NCBI GenBank assembly: GCA_009379815.1 | Contig: WHSY01000003.1 | Coordinates: 1 to 64,000, forward strand | DNA from: Pseudonocardiaceae bacterium | GTDB lineage: Bacteria > Actinomycetota > Actinomycetes > Mycobacteriales > Pseudonocardiaceae | Direction: 5' to 3' | DNA length: 64,000 nt | Shown here: positions 56,124 through 64,000 of the stretch, piece after piece | Layout: each line of letters opens with the position of its first letter | Numbering within the stretch: position 1 is the stretch's first letter | Program-made: the position numbers and the translations under genes | The notes under the pieces: generated by a model | What the model saw: only the letters and a program-made list of their open reading frames with translations | Told to the model about the DNA's origin: nothing | Databases searched by the model: none

Positions 56124-58142
56124 ATGGCGATGCCGTATCCGAGCGATCGTGAGCGGGACCGGCCGTGGGTGATGCGGACCTACGCCGGGCACTCCTCGGC
56201 GCGCAGATCCAACGAGCTCTACCGGCGCAACCTGGCCAAGGGCCAGACGGGCCTGTCGGTCGCGTTCGACCTGCCGACGCAGACCGGCTACGACCCCGAC
56301 CACGAGCTGGCGCGCGGCGAGGTCGGCAAGGTCGGCGTCCCGGTCAGCCACATCGGCGACATGCGGGCGCTCTTCGACGGTATCCCGATGGCCGAGGCCA
56401 ACACCTCGATGACCATCAACGCGACGGCGATGTGGCTGCTCGCGCTCTACGCCACGGTGGCCGAGGAGCACGACGCGGACCTCGGTGCACTGTCGGGCAC
56501 GACGCAGAACGACATCATCAAGGAGTACCTGTCCCGCGGTACCTACGTCTTCCCGCCGGGACCGAGCCTGCGGCTGATCACCGACATGATCGTCTGGACG
56601 GTGGCCCGGGTCCCCAAGTGGAACCCGATCAACATCTGCAGCTACCACCTGCAGGAGGCCGGCGCCACGCCGGTGCAGGAGATCGCCTACGCGATGTCGA
56701 CGGCGATCGCGGTGCTCGACTCGGTGCGCGACTCCGGGCAGGTCGATCCGGCCGACTTCGATCGCGTGGTCGGCCGGATGTCGTTCTTCGTCAACGCCGG
56801 GGTGCGCTTCGTCGAGGAGATGTGCAAGCTGCGCGCCTTCGCGCGGCTGTGGGACGAGACCTGCCGGCAGCGCTACGGCGTCGAGGACGAGAAGCTGCGA
56901 CGGTTCCGCTACGGCGTGCAGGTCAACTCGCTCGGGCTGACCGAGGCGCAGCCGGAGAACAACGTGCAACGCATCGTGCTGGAGATGCTCGCGGTGACGC
57001 TGTCGCGCGACGCCCGCGCCCGTGCGGTGCAGCTGCCGACCTGGAACGAGGCGCTCGGGCTGCCCCGGCCCGCCGACCAGCAGTGGGCGCTGCGGATGCA
57101 GCAGGTGCTGGCCTACGAGACCGACCTGTTGGAGTACGAGGACCTCTTCGACGGCTCGCACGTGGTCGAGGCGCGGGTCGCCGAACTCGCCGATGGTGCC
57201 CGCGAGGAGATCGACCGGGTGCAGGCCCAGGGTGGCGCGGTCGCCGCCGTCGAGTCCGGGTACATGAAGTCACAGCTGGTGTCCTCGCTGGCGCAGCGCC
57301 GGCGGCGAATCGAGGACGGCGAGGAGATCGTCGTCGGCGTCAACCGCTTCACCGAGAGCGACGCCAGCCCGTTGCAGGCGGAGGGTGCGGCGACCATCGA
57401 GACCGTCGACGAGGCGGTGGAGGCCGAGGCGGCGGAGGCGGTGCGCGCGTGGCGTTCCGGGCGTGACCAGTCGGTGGTCGACGAGGCGCTGCGGTCGCTG
57501 GCCGAGGCCGCGAAGACCGAGGCGAACCTGGTCGAGACGTCGATGGCGTGCGCCCGCGCCGGGGTCACGACGGGGGAGTGGGCGCAGACGCTGCGCGAGG
57601 TGTTCGGCGAGTACCGGGCGCCGACCGGGGTGTCGGGCGCGTCGGCCACCGGCCAGGGCGGTGACGCCGGCGACGCGGTCGCCGCGGTCCGCGAGCGGGT
57701 CCGGTCGCTGGGCGAGGAGCTGGGGGAGCGGCTGCGGATGCTGGTCGGCAAGCCCGGGCTCGACGGGCACTCCAACGGTGCGGAGCAGGTCGCGGTGCGG
57801 GCGCGTGACGTCGGCTTCGAGGTGGTGTACCAGGGGATCCGGCTGACGCCGGCGCAGATCGTCGCCGCTGCCGTGCAGGAGGACGTGCACGTGGTGGGGC
57901 TGTCGGTGCTGTCGGGCTCGCACCTCGAGGTCGTCCCGGCGGTGGTGGACGGGCTGCGCGAGGCCGGTGCCGGGGACGTGCCGGTCGTCGTCGGCGGGAT
58001 CATCCCGCCCGAGGACGCCCGTGCGCTGCACGACCGGGGCGTCGCGACGGTGTTCACGCCCAAGGACTTCGAGCTCACCCGCATCATGGACGAGATCGTT
58101 GACCTGGTCCGCGGCCGGGGCGCGGTATCGCCGGATTCGTAG
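56124..58142 (+). CDS. meaA: Ethylmalonyl-CoA mutase (MeaA)
   Basis: A 672-residue single-chain B12 mutase. ATG 56124 or 56130 gives MPYPSDRERDRPWVMRTYAG; the upstream frame is unlikely. VAFDLPTQTGYDPDHELARG, NTSMTINATAMWLLALY and INICSYHLQEAGATPVQEIA form the TIM-barrel domain. KPGLDGHSNGAEQ near 545-557 is the DxHxxG cobalamin site (His549). The whole sequence resembles Streptomyces MeaA rather than MutB, which argues for the ethylmalonyl-CoA pathway step ethylmalonyl-CoA to methylsuccinyl-CoA. Crotonyl-CoA carboxylase/reductase is not in the window. The adenosyltransferase at 52378 supplies the cofactor. Confidence 0.88.
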   Translation: MAMPYPSDRERDRPWVMRTYAGHSSARRSNELYRRNLAKGQTGLSVAFDLPTQTGYDPDHELARGEVGKVGVPVSHIGDMRALFDGIPMAEANTSMTINATAMWLLALYATVAEEHDADLGALSGTTQNDIIKEYLSRGTYVFPPGPSLRLITDMIVWTVARVPKWNPINICSYHLQEAGATPVQEIAYAMSTAIAVLDSVRDSGQVDPADFDRVVGRMSFFVNAGVRFVEEMCKLRAFARLWDETCRQRYGVEDEKLRRFRYGVQVNSLGLTEAQPENNVQRIVLEMLAVTLSRDARARAVQLPTWNEALGLPRPADQQWALRMQQVLAYETDLLEYEDLFDGSHVVEARVAELADGAREEIDRVQAQGGAVAAVESGYMKSQLVSSLAQRRRRIEDGEEIVVGVNRFTESDASPLQAEGAATIETVDEAVEAEAAEAVRAWRSGRDQSVVDEALRSLAEAAKTEANLVETSMACARAGVTTGEWAQTLREVFGEYRAPTGVSGASATGQGGDAGDAVAAVRERVRSLGEELGERLRMLVGKPGLDGHSNGAEQVAVRARDVGFEVVYQGIRLTPAQIVAAAVQEDVHVVGLSVLSGSHLEVVPAVVDGLREAGAGDVPVVVGGIIPPEDARALHDRGVATVFTPKDFELTRIMDEIVDLVRGRGAVSPDS

Positions 58143-58231
58143 CCACCGCGGGTCCATGCCGCGACAGGACGCGGTGGTGTCACGCAGCGGCGTCGGAGAG
58201 GTAACGCCCTGGTCCGGGCGAGTGCACATCG

Positions 58232-58260
58232 TTGACCTGGATGGTAGGGGTACCTACCGT
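58232..58260 (+). promoter_or_regulatory. Candidate promoter of the ehu operon
   Basis: TTGACC (58232-58237) and TACCGT (58255-58260) are spaced by 17 bases about 80 bases before ehuB. A small palindrome GGTAGGGGTACCTACC overlaps the -10 side and could be an operator. Confidence 0.45.
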
Positions 58261-58340
58261 CTGTCACACCATCGGGGCGCTCACACACAGCGTGGTGAGA
58301 TCCGCCACCCCCGCAGCACTCGGCGCAAGGAGCGGTGATC

Positions 58341-59246
58341 GTGACGAGCAGCGCGTGGACACGTCGTGACTTCCTGCGGCGGACGGCGGCAGCGGGCGGC
58401 CTCGCCGTCGGCGGCTCGCTGCTCGCCGGTGCCTGTAGCCGTGTCGAGGAAGGCGGCAACGCCCTGTCGTCGGCCAGGGAGAGCGGCACGATCCGGGTCG
58501 GCATCGCGGGTGAGGTGCCCTACGGCTTCACCAACGAGGAGGGGCGGGTCACGGGCCAGGCGCCGGAGGTGGCGCGGGTCGTGTTCGGCGCGCTCGGGAT
58601 CGACCAGGTCGAAGCTCAGCAGGTGGAGTTCGACGGGCTGATCCCGGGACTGAACGCTCGGCGGTTCGACGTCGTGTCGGCGGGCATGTTCATCACCCCG
58701 GAGCGCTGCCAGCAGGCGTCGTTCTCGATTCCGGACTATCTGGCACCGACGGCCTTCCTGGTTCCGTCCGGCAACCCCGAGCGGGTGACCCGCTTCACCG
58801 ACATCGTCGAGAAGCGGCTGCCGATCGCGGTGCTCAGCGGCGCTGTGGAGGGTGGATACGCCGAGGACATCGGTGTCCCGCCCAATCAGATCCAGACCCT
58901 GGGGGACCAGGTCGGCATGCTGCAGGCCGTGATCAACCAGCGGGCCTATGCGGCCGTGCTCACCAACATCTCGCTGAACCGGCTCGTCGAGGACAACCCC
59001 GACGCGGGGGTCGAGGTCACCGAGGGCTTCTTCCCGGTGATCAATGGCGAGGAGGTCCTGTCGGCGGGCGGGTTCGTCTTCCGCGACTCCGACAACGACC
59101 TTCGCACGGCCTTCAACGAAGAGCTGCGCAGCGCACACCAGGACGGGCGGTGGCTCGAGGCCGCTCGCCCGTTCGGGTTCACCGAGGAGAACCTGCCCCC
59201 CGAGGACCTCACCACCGAGCAGTTGTGCCAAGCGCCCGGCGGCTGA
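58341..59246 (+). CDS. ehuB: Ectoine/hydroxyectoine-type ABC transporter substrate-binding lipoprotein
   Basis: A 301-residue protein from GTG 58341 (AAGGAG eight bases ahead). The N terminus combines a twin-arginine motif (TRRDFLRRTAAAGG) with a lipobox (LLAGAC), so it is a Tat-exported lipoprotein. The periplasmic-binding fold type II follows: GTIRVGIAGEVPYGFTNEEG, EVARVVFGALGIDQVEAQQV, GMFITPERCQQASFSIPDYL. Similarity to EhuB and the four-gene order ehuB-C-D-A suggest uptake of ectoine or a related compatible solute. Other amino acids remain possible. Confidence 0.82.
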   Translation: MTSSAWTRRDFLRRTAAAGGLAVGGSLLAGACSRVEEGGNALSSARESGTIRVGIAGEVPYGFTNEEGRVTGQAPEVARVVFGALGIDQVEAQQVEFDGLIPGLNARRFDVVSAGMFITPERCQQASFSIPDYLAPTAFLVPSGNPERVTRFTDIVEKRLPIAVLSGAVEGGYAEDIGVPPNQIQTLGDQVGMLQAVINQRAYAAVLTNISLNRLVEDNPDAGVEVTEGFFPVINGEEVLSAGGFVFRDSDNDLRTAFNEELRSAHQDGRWLEAARPFGFTEENLPPEDLTTEQLCQAPGG

Positions 59247-59263
59247 TGGTCAGGCGGTGACGG

Positions 59264-59974
59264 ATGTTCGGAGACGTTCCCGGGTTTCTCCGCACCATCC
59301 TCGAGGGGGCCTCGACCACGCTCGCCGTCACGGCGGGCGGGATCGTCTTCGCGACGGTGATGTCGTTCGTCGCCGGGCTCGCGATGCTCGCGCCCGCCAG
59401 GTCGGTGCGGGCGGTCAGCCGGATCTATGTCGAGGTGTGGCGGGGTACCTCCGAGATCGTGCAGTTGTTCTGGATCTTCCTCGCGTTGCCGATCCTCGTC
59501 GGGATCCAGCTCGTGCCGCTGTGGGCGGGCATCCTCGTCATCGGTCTCAACGGAGGCGCCTACGGCGCGGAGATCGTGCGCGGCGCGGTGCAGGCGGTCC
59601 CGCGTGCCCAGCGTGAGGGAGCCGTCGCGCTGAACCTCTCACCGTTCGACCGGATGCGGCGGGTGGTCCTGCCACAGGCCCTGGTCGACATGGTGCCCCC
59701 GTTCAACAACCTGTTCATCCAGCTGCTCAAGGGCAGTGCCCTGGTGTCCCTGGTCTTCCTGCAGGACTTGACCTTTCAGGCGCAGGCGGTGGTGCTGCCG
59801 ACCAACACCGACCAGGCCCTCACGATTCTGACGCTGCTGCTGCTGGTCTACCTGGCCCTGTCCATCGTGATCACCGCTGCGATGCGGTTCTTGGAACGGT
59901 GGGCGGCGGCGCTGGTGGGCCGGCAACCGTCCACGCGGTCGCGAGAGGTCGCGCTGTCGGGCGGTGCAGCGTGA
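59264..59974 (+). CDS. ehuC: ABC transporter permease, EhuC-like
   Basis: A 236-residue polar-amino-acid-type permease (HisM family) with five helices and the EAA loop NGGAYGAEIVRGAVQAVPRA that contacts the ATPase. Its stop overlaps the next gene by four bases, as expected in an importer operon. Confidence 0.85.
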   Translation: MFGDVPGFLRTILEGASTTLAVTAGGIVFATVMSFVAGLAMLAPARSVRAVSRIYVEVWRGTSEIVQLFWIFLALPILVGIQLVPLWAGILVIGLNGGAYGAEIVRGAVQAVPRAQREGAVALNLSPFDRMRRVVLPQALVDMVPPFNNLFIQLLKGSALVSLVFLQDLTFQAQAVVLPTNTDQALTILTLLLLVYLALSIVITAAMRFLERWAAALVGRQPSTRSREVALSGGAA

Positions 59975-60633
59975 ACGACAAGTGGAGCTGGGACTACGTC
60001 GCGGAGATCCTGCCCGACCTGCTGCGCGGGCTGCTGGTCACCGTCCAGGCCACGGCACTGGGCGCGATCCTCGCCTACGCGCTCGGTCTGGTGCTCGCGC
60101 TGCTCCGTCGCTCCCAGATTCCGGTGCTCAGCCAGCTGACCTGGGCGTTCATCGAGGTCATCCGCAGCACACCGTTGCTGGTGCACATCTACTTCGTCTT
60201 CAACGTGCTGCCGCAGTTCGGCATCACGCTCAGCCCGCTGACGTCGGGTGTGCTCGCGATCGGGGTGCACTACGCGTGCTACACCGCCGAGGTCTACCGC
60301 GCCGGTATCGACGGCGTGCCGCGAGGCCAGTGGGAGGCGTGCACCGCGCTGAGCCTGCCCCGCGGGCGGGTGTGGACCGCTGTCATCCTGCCGCAGGCCA
60401 TCCCGAGAGTGCTGCCCGCACTGGGCAACTACACGATCTCGATGTACAAGGAGGTACCACTGATGTTCGCCATCGGTGTCCTCGACATCGTGGGCCGTGC
60501 CCAAGAGGCGGCCTCGGAGAGCTTCCGTGCGGTGGAGCCCTACACGATCGCCGGGCTGTTCTTCCTCGCGCTGAGCTATCCCGCCGGGGTCCTGGTGAGA
60601 CGATTGGAGCGCCGAGTTGGCTACGCACAGTGA
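59971..60633 (+). CDS. ehuD: ABC transporter permease, EhuD-like
   Basis: A 220-residue second permease starting at GTG 59971 in the GTGA overlap. Helices include LRGLLVTVQATALGAILAYA, and the EAA loop is YTAEVYRAGIDGVPRGQWEA. It should form a heterodimeric channel with EhuC. The 3' end overlaps the ATPase gene by 17 bases. Confidence 0.85.
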   Translation: MNDKWSWDYVAEILPDLLRGLLVTVQATALGAILAYALGLVLALLRRSQIPVLSQLTWAFIEVIRSTPLLVHIYFVFNVLPQFGITLSPLTSGVLAIGVHYACYTAEVYRAGIDGVPRGQWEACTALSLPRGRVWTAVILPQAIPRVLPALGNYTISMYKEVPLMFAIGVLDIVGRAQEAASESFRAVEPYTIAGLFFLALSYPAGVLVRRLERRVGYAQ

Positions 60634-61435
60634 GCCGGTGGGAGCTCCCGCCCACGCGAGTCCGGACCTGATGATCCGGTTCGACAAGGTGGTCAAGCGC
60701 TTCGGCGACAACGTGGTGCTGCGCGAGCTCGACTTCCAGGTCAGGCCCGGGGAGCACGTCTGCCTCATCGGCCCCAGTGGCTCGGGCAAGACGACGATCC
60801 TGCGGCTGCTCATGACCCTGGAGCGGGTCGACAGCGGCACGATCGACGTGGGCGGCGAGTGCCTGACGCACATGCAGCACCGCGGCAAGCGGGTACCCGC
60901 CGACGAGAAGCACCTGCGCACGGTGCGCAAGCGGATCGGGATGGTGTTCCAGCAGTTCAACCTGTTCCCGAACATGAAGGTGCTGCAGAACCTGACCGAG
61001 GCTCCGGTCAGGGTGCTGGGGCTGTCCAGGGATCAGGCCGAGCAGCGAGCCCTGGAGCTGCTCGAGATGGTGGGGCTCCGTGACCGCGCGGATGCGCACC
61101 CGTCACAGCTTTCCGGTGGTCAGCAGCAGCGGGTGGCCATCGCGCGTGCGCTGGCGATGCATCCCGACGTGCTGCTGCTCGACGAGGTCACCTCGGCGCT
61201 GGACCCCGAGCTGGTGGCCGACGTGCTCAACGTGCTCAAGGACATCGCCAAGACCACCGACATCACCATGTTGATCGTGACGCACGAGATGGGGTTCGCC
61301 CAGGACGTCGCCGACCGGGTGCTGATGTTCGACCAGGGGCGGGTCGTCGAGCAGGCGGCGCCGGGCAAACTGTTCACCGATCCGGACCAGCAGCGCACCC
61401 GCGACTTCCTGCGGGCGGTGCTCGAACGACGGTGA
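60617..61435 (+). CDS. ehuA: ABC transporter ATP-binding protein, EhuA-like
   Basis: A 272-residue ATPase from TTG 60617. Walker A is GPSGSGKTT, the Q loop MVFQQFNLFPNM, the signature LSGGQQQRV, Walker B VLLLDEVTSALD and the H switch VTHEMGF, all intact. The gene overlaps ehuD, completing the importer. No ectoine-catabolic eut genes follow, so uptake may serve osmoprotection alone or catabolism may be elsewhere. Confidence 0.9.
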   Translation: MATHSEPVGAPAHASPDLMIRFDKVVKRFGDNVVLRELDFQVRPGEHVCLIGPSGSGKTTILRLLMTLERVDSGTIDVGGECLTHMQHRGKRVPADEKHLRTVRKRIGMVFQQFNLFPNMKVLQNLTEAPVRVLGLSRDQAEQRALELLEMVGLRDRADAHPSQLSGGQQQRVAIARALAMHPDVLLLDEVTSALDPELVADVLNVLKDIAKTTDITMLIVTHEMGFAQDVADRVLMFDQGRVVEQAAPGKLFTDPDQQRTRDFLRAVLERR

Positions 61436-61477
61436 TGCAGGGTTCTGCCACGGACCGTCGCGCGCTACCGTCGAGGT

Positions 61478-62251
61478 ATGGGCAGCTTCGCACCACTGGG
61501 AATCGATCGAGACGGCGACACCGTCCGCATCACCATGCGCCGCCCGGAGCGGCGCAACGCGCTCTCGGAGGACCACCTCGTCGAGCTGCGTGACGCGTTC
61601 GCCGAGGCCGGTCACAGTGACGCCACCGGCATCGTGCTCGGTGCCGAGGGCAAGGCCTTCTCGGCCGGTCACGACTTCGCCGACGTGGCATCGCGCGACC
61701 TGTCGGGAGTGCGGGACCTGCTGACGCTGTGCACCGAGGTGATGCGCACGATCCAGTCGGTGCCCCAGGTCGTCATCGCCCGGGTGCACGCGCTGGCCAC
61801 CGCGGCCGGCTGCCAGCTGGTCGCGTCCTGCGACCTCGCGGTGGCGGGGGAGTCGGCCGCCTTCGCGCTACCGGGTGGCAAGGGCGGCTGGTTCTGCCAC
61901 ACGCCCGCGGTCCCGGTGGCGCGGGCAGTGGGGCGCAAGCGGCTGATGGAGATGGCGCTGACCGGCGACGCCGTCGACGCCGCCACAGCCGCGGACTGGG
62001 GCCTGGTCAACCGCGTGGTGCCCGACGCCGAGCTCGACGCCGCCGTCGACGACCTGCTCGCCCGAGCGACACGGGGCAGCCGCGCGAGCAAGGGCCTGGG
62101 CAAGCAGACCCTCTACGCGCAGCTCGACCGTCCCGAGGCCGACGCCTACAGCGTCGCCCTCGACGTCATGGCCTCGGCCTCGCAGACACCGGCGGCCAAG
62201 GAGGGCATGGCGGCGTTCGTCGAGAAGCGCCAGCCCGTCTGGCCGGACTGA
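61478..62251 (+). CDS. Enoyl-CoA hydratase/isomerase family protein
   Basis: A 257-residue crotonase-fold protein. RPERRNALSEDHLVELRDAF and GAEGKAFSAGHDFADVASRD form the first oxyanion-hole strand, and ATAAGCQLVASCDLAVAGES carries the second. The second acidic residue expected in hydratases is not obvious (GGKGGWFCHTPAVPVARAVG), so an isomerase or hydrolase activity is possible. It lies alone between ehuA and the convergent transporter. Confidence 0.82.
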   Translation: MGSFAPLGIDRDGDTVRITMRRPERRNALSEDHLVELRDAFAEAGHSDATGIVLGAEGKAFSAGHDFADVASRDLSGVRDLLTLCTEVMRTIQSVPQVVIARVHALATAAGCQLVASCDLAVAGESAAFALPGGKGGWFCHTPAVPVARAVGRKRLMEMALTGDAVDAATAADWGLVNRVVPDAELDAAVDDLLARATRGSRASKGLGKQTLYAQLDRPEADAYSVALDVMASASQTPAAKEGMAAFVEKRQPVWPD

Positions 62252-62309
62252 ACTCCGACGCGACGCCCCGGGGCGCGGAGCATCCGGGTCGCGCCGTGAA
62301 GCGGGTGAG

Positions 62310-63650
62310 TCAGGGGCCCTGCTCGGCCAGCTCGCGCTCCGCCACCGTGCCGCGCAGCGGCTTGCCCGCCGTCTCCTTCATCATCAGGATCGGCACCAGG
62401 CCGACCAGGGCTGCGGCCATCAGGTAGTAGGCCGGGATGAACTGGTTGCCCGACTGCTCGATCATGAACGCGACCACCGCAGGCGCGGTGCCACCGAAGA
62501 TCGATGTCGATACGTTGTAGCTGATGGCGAAGCCGCCGTAGCGGACGCGGGTGTCGAAGATCGCCGGCAGCGTCCCGCCCAGTAGGCACAGCAGGCAGAC
62601 CAGGAAGAACGATAGGATCACCAGGCCGAGCGCGGTGGTCGCCGCGTTCCCGAGCGAGAGCAGCTTGAACGCCGGCCACGAGAACACCAGGAAGCCGAGG
62701 CACCCGGTGAGCAGCAGCGGCTTGCGGCCGATCCGGTCCGACAGCGCGCCCATCGGGAGGATCACCGCCATCATCCCGAGCTGCGCGATGATGATCAATA
62801 CCAGGCCGGTGGTCTCCGAGATGTCCAGCACCTGTGTGAGGTAGGTGGGCATGTAGGTGAGCATCGTGTAGACCGCGATGTTCAGCAGCACCACGAAGCC
62901 GAAGCAGGTGAGCATGTCGCGCCAGTGGTTGACGCAGAGGTCCTTGAGCGGCGAGTCCTCCCTGCTGTCGACGTCCTGCTCCTGGAACGCCGGCGTCTCG
63001 TCGAGCTTCAGCCGCAGGTAAAGCCCGATGATGCCGAGCGGGAGCGCGACCAGGAACGGGACGCGCCAGCCCCAGCCGGTGATCGCCTCGTCGGACAGGG
63101 TGGTGATCAGCACGGTGCTGATGACAGCACCGAGGGTGAACCCGCCGAGCGTGCCGAACTCCAGGAAGCTGCCGAAGAACCCCCGGCGACGGTAGGGCGC
63201 GTACTCCGACATGAACGTCGCCGCGCCGCCGTACTCGCCGCCGGTCGAGAAGCCTTGGACCATGCGAGCGGCCACCAGCAGCGCGGGTGCCCAGAACCCG
63301 ACCTGGTCGTAGGTCGGCAGTACTCCGATGGCGAACGTGGCACCTGCCATCAGCAGGATGGTGAGCGCGAGGACGGGCTTGCGCCCGATCCGGTCGCCGA
63401 GCGGCCCGAAGAACAGGCCACCGAGTGGCCTGAGGAGGAACGACGCGGCGAAGACGATGAACGCTTCGAGCGTGCGCGCGGTATCGCTGCTCTCGGGAAA
63501 GAAGTTCGCCCCGATGTACACCACGACGTAGCTATAGGCCGCGAAGTCGAACCACTCGGTGGCGTTCCCGATCGCGGCGGCACCGACTGCCTTGCGGACC
63601 GTCGAGGTGTCCGGCTCGGCGCCCGCCGCGCCCTGCTGCGCTGACGTCAC
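62310..63650 (-). CDS. MFS transporter, metabolite:H+ symporter (MHS) family
   Basis: A 446-residue protein with twelve transmembrane helices. The family landmarks are AAAIGNATEWFDFAAYSYVV at the first helix, GPLGDRIGRKPVLALTIL in loop 2-3, GFSTGGEYGGAATFMSEYA and GALSDRIGRKPLLLTGCLG. Such ProP/KgtP-like symporters import proline, betaine, ectoine or dicarboxylates with protons. Proximity to the Ehu importer makes a compatible solute attractive, but substrate cannot be read from sequence. Confidence 0.88.
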   Translation of the reverse strand: MTSAQQGAAGAEPDTSTVRKAVGAAAIGNATEWFDFAAYSYVVVYIGANFFPESSDTARTLEAFIVFAASFLLRPLGGLFFGPLGDRIGRKPVLALTILLMAGATFAIGVLPTYDQVGFWAPALLVAARMVQGFSTGGEYGGAATFMSEYAPYRRRGFFGSFLEFGTLGGFTLGAVISTVLITTLSDEAITGWGWRVPFLVALPLGIIGLYLRLKLDETPAFQEQDVDSREDSPLKDLCVNHWRDMLTCFGFVVLLNIAVYTMLTYMPTYLTQVLDISETTGLVLIIIAQLGMMAVILPMGALSDRIGRKPLLLTGCLGFLVFSWPAFKLLSLGNAATTALGLVILSFFLVCLLCLLGGTLPAIFDTRVRYGGFAISYNVSTSIFGGTAPAVVAFMIEQSGNQFIPAYYLMAAALVGLVPILMMKETAGKPLRGTVAERELAEQGP

Positions 63651-63879
63651 GGTTCCTCCCTAGCCTCCATGACCCGCTGGCCTCGTCGACGTCACCGCTG
63701 GAGGACGAGGAGCGGAGCAGCACCGTGGCTCCTCGACCCCGATTTGACGCATCTCGCAAGACAAGTGCGCACGGTGCTGCATCGACGCCCGTCACGCAAG
63801 TGGGGGTTGCCACTCGGCGGGCAATCCAGCCTGGAGGGCCCCTGTCCCGGGGGTTGTGCGCAGTGCAACCATGTGACGC

Positions 63880-64000
63880 GTGGCACAACCCGACGCATCG
63901 GCGGTGGATGCATTCTGGTCCTGGTGGTCGGGCCGTTTCCGTGAGGTCCTGGGAGCGGCCATCGACGAGAACCGGGTCGAGCAGGTGGCGGATCCGCTGG
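63880..64000 (+). CDS. Start of a gene running off the window (hypothetical)
   Basis: GTG 63880 opens a frame of 40 codons to the window end, MAQPDASAVDAFWSWWSGRF then REVLGAAIDENRVEQVADPL. Helical with a Trp cluster; it resembles the N terminus of soluble actinobacterial proteins of unknown function. There is no strong ribosome-binding site, so the start is tentative. The stretch 63651-63879 before it shows no gene. Confidence 0.5.
   Translation, partial: MAQPDASAVDAFWSWWSGRFREVLGAAIDENRVEQVADPL

Overview
The window is high-GC actinobacterial chromosome, most like Pseudonocardia or a close relative in the Pseudonocardiaceae. Support comes from the strong G/C third-position bias, the actinobacterial gene order lysA-hom-thrC-thrB-rho-rpmE-prfA-prmC-sua5-glyA-wecA-atp, a MurA with Asp in place of the catalytic Cys, and an actinobacterial MeaA. 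The genus is inferred; no database was searched.

Region 1 (1-986) holds the end of a thiolase gene and a decayed acyl-CoA dehydrogenase. Region 2 (about 987-27308) is accessory DNA ending at a tRNA-Arg(CCG) gene. Its left part (1387-10069) is a scrapyard: two AT-richer alpha/beta hydrolases, frameshifted XRE regulators, a duplicated regulator/Nudix pair with one copy ruined, and an IS transposase fused in frame to a membrane-protein tail. Its right part (10207-25561) is a coherent conjugative element: excisionase-like protein, VirD4/TraG coupling protein, two SSBs, DUF4913 and DUF2637 proteins, a 1484-aa MobF relaxase-helicase, a SLOG-type protein, a SprT-like metalloprotease, zinc-ribbon proteins and a lipoprotein. 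A frameshifted tyrosine integrase with a C-terminal GntR-like domain lies beside the tRNA. Three intergenic elements of about 200-260 bp with nested stems sit ahead of the SSB and metalloprotease genes. Copies 1 and 2 differ by paired substitutions that keep a stem intact. I read them as possible folded promoters or leaders for genes expressed on entry into a recipient. This is the most interesting signal in the window.

Region 3 (27432-43822) is housekeeping chromosome: a DUF3105/DUF305 pair, an ArgS-like protein without a catalytic core, the lysine/threonine genes joined by stop-start overlaps, rho with N/Q-rich repeats, rpmE, prfA, prmC, a secreted SGNH hydrolase, sua5, glyA and a WecA-type transferase. 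Region 4 (44093-51909) is the F1Fo ATP synthase operon atpI-B-E-F-H-A-G-D-C. Region 5 (51930-64000) has a DUF2550 protein, a cobalamin adenosyltransferase, murA, a fatty-acyl-CoA ligase, ethylmalonyl-CoA mutase, an ectoine-type ABC importer (ehuBCDA), an enoyl-CoA hydratase, an MHS-family transporter and the start of one more gene. A 53-55 bp palindromic repeat occurs at 33793 and 54290.

Broken reading frames cluster in the accessory region, while every core gene is open. The breaks therefore look like real decay rather than general sequencing error.
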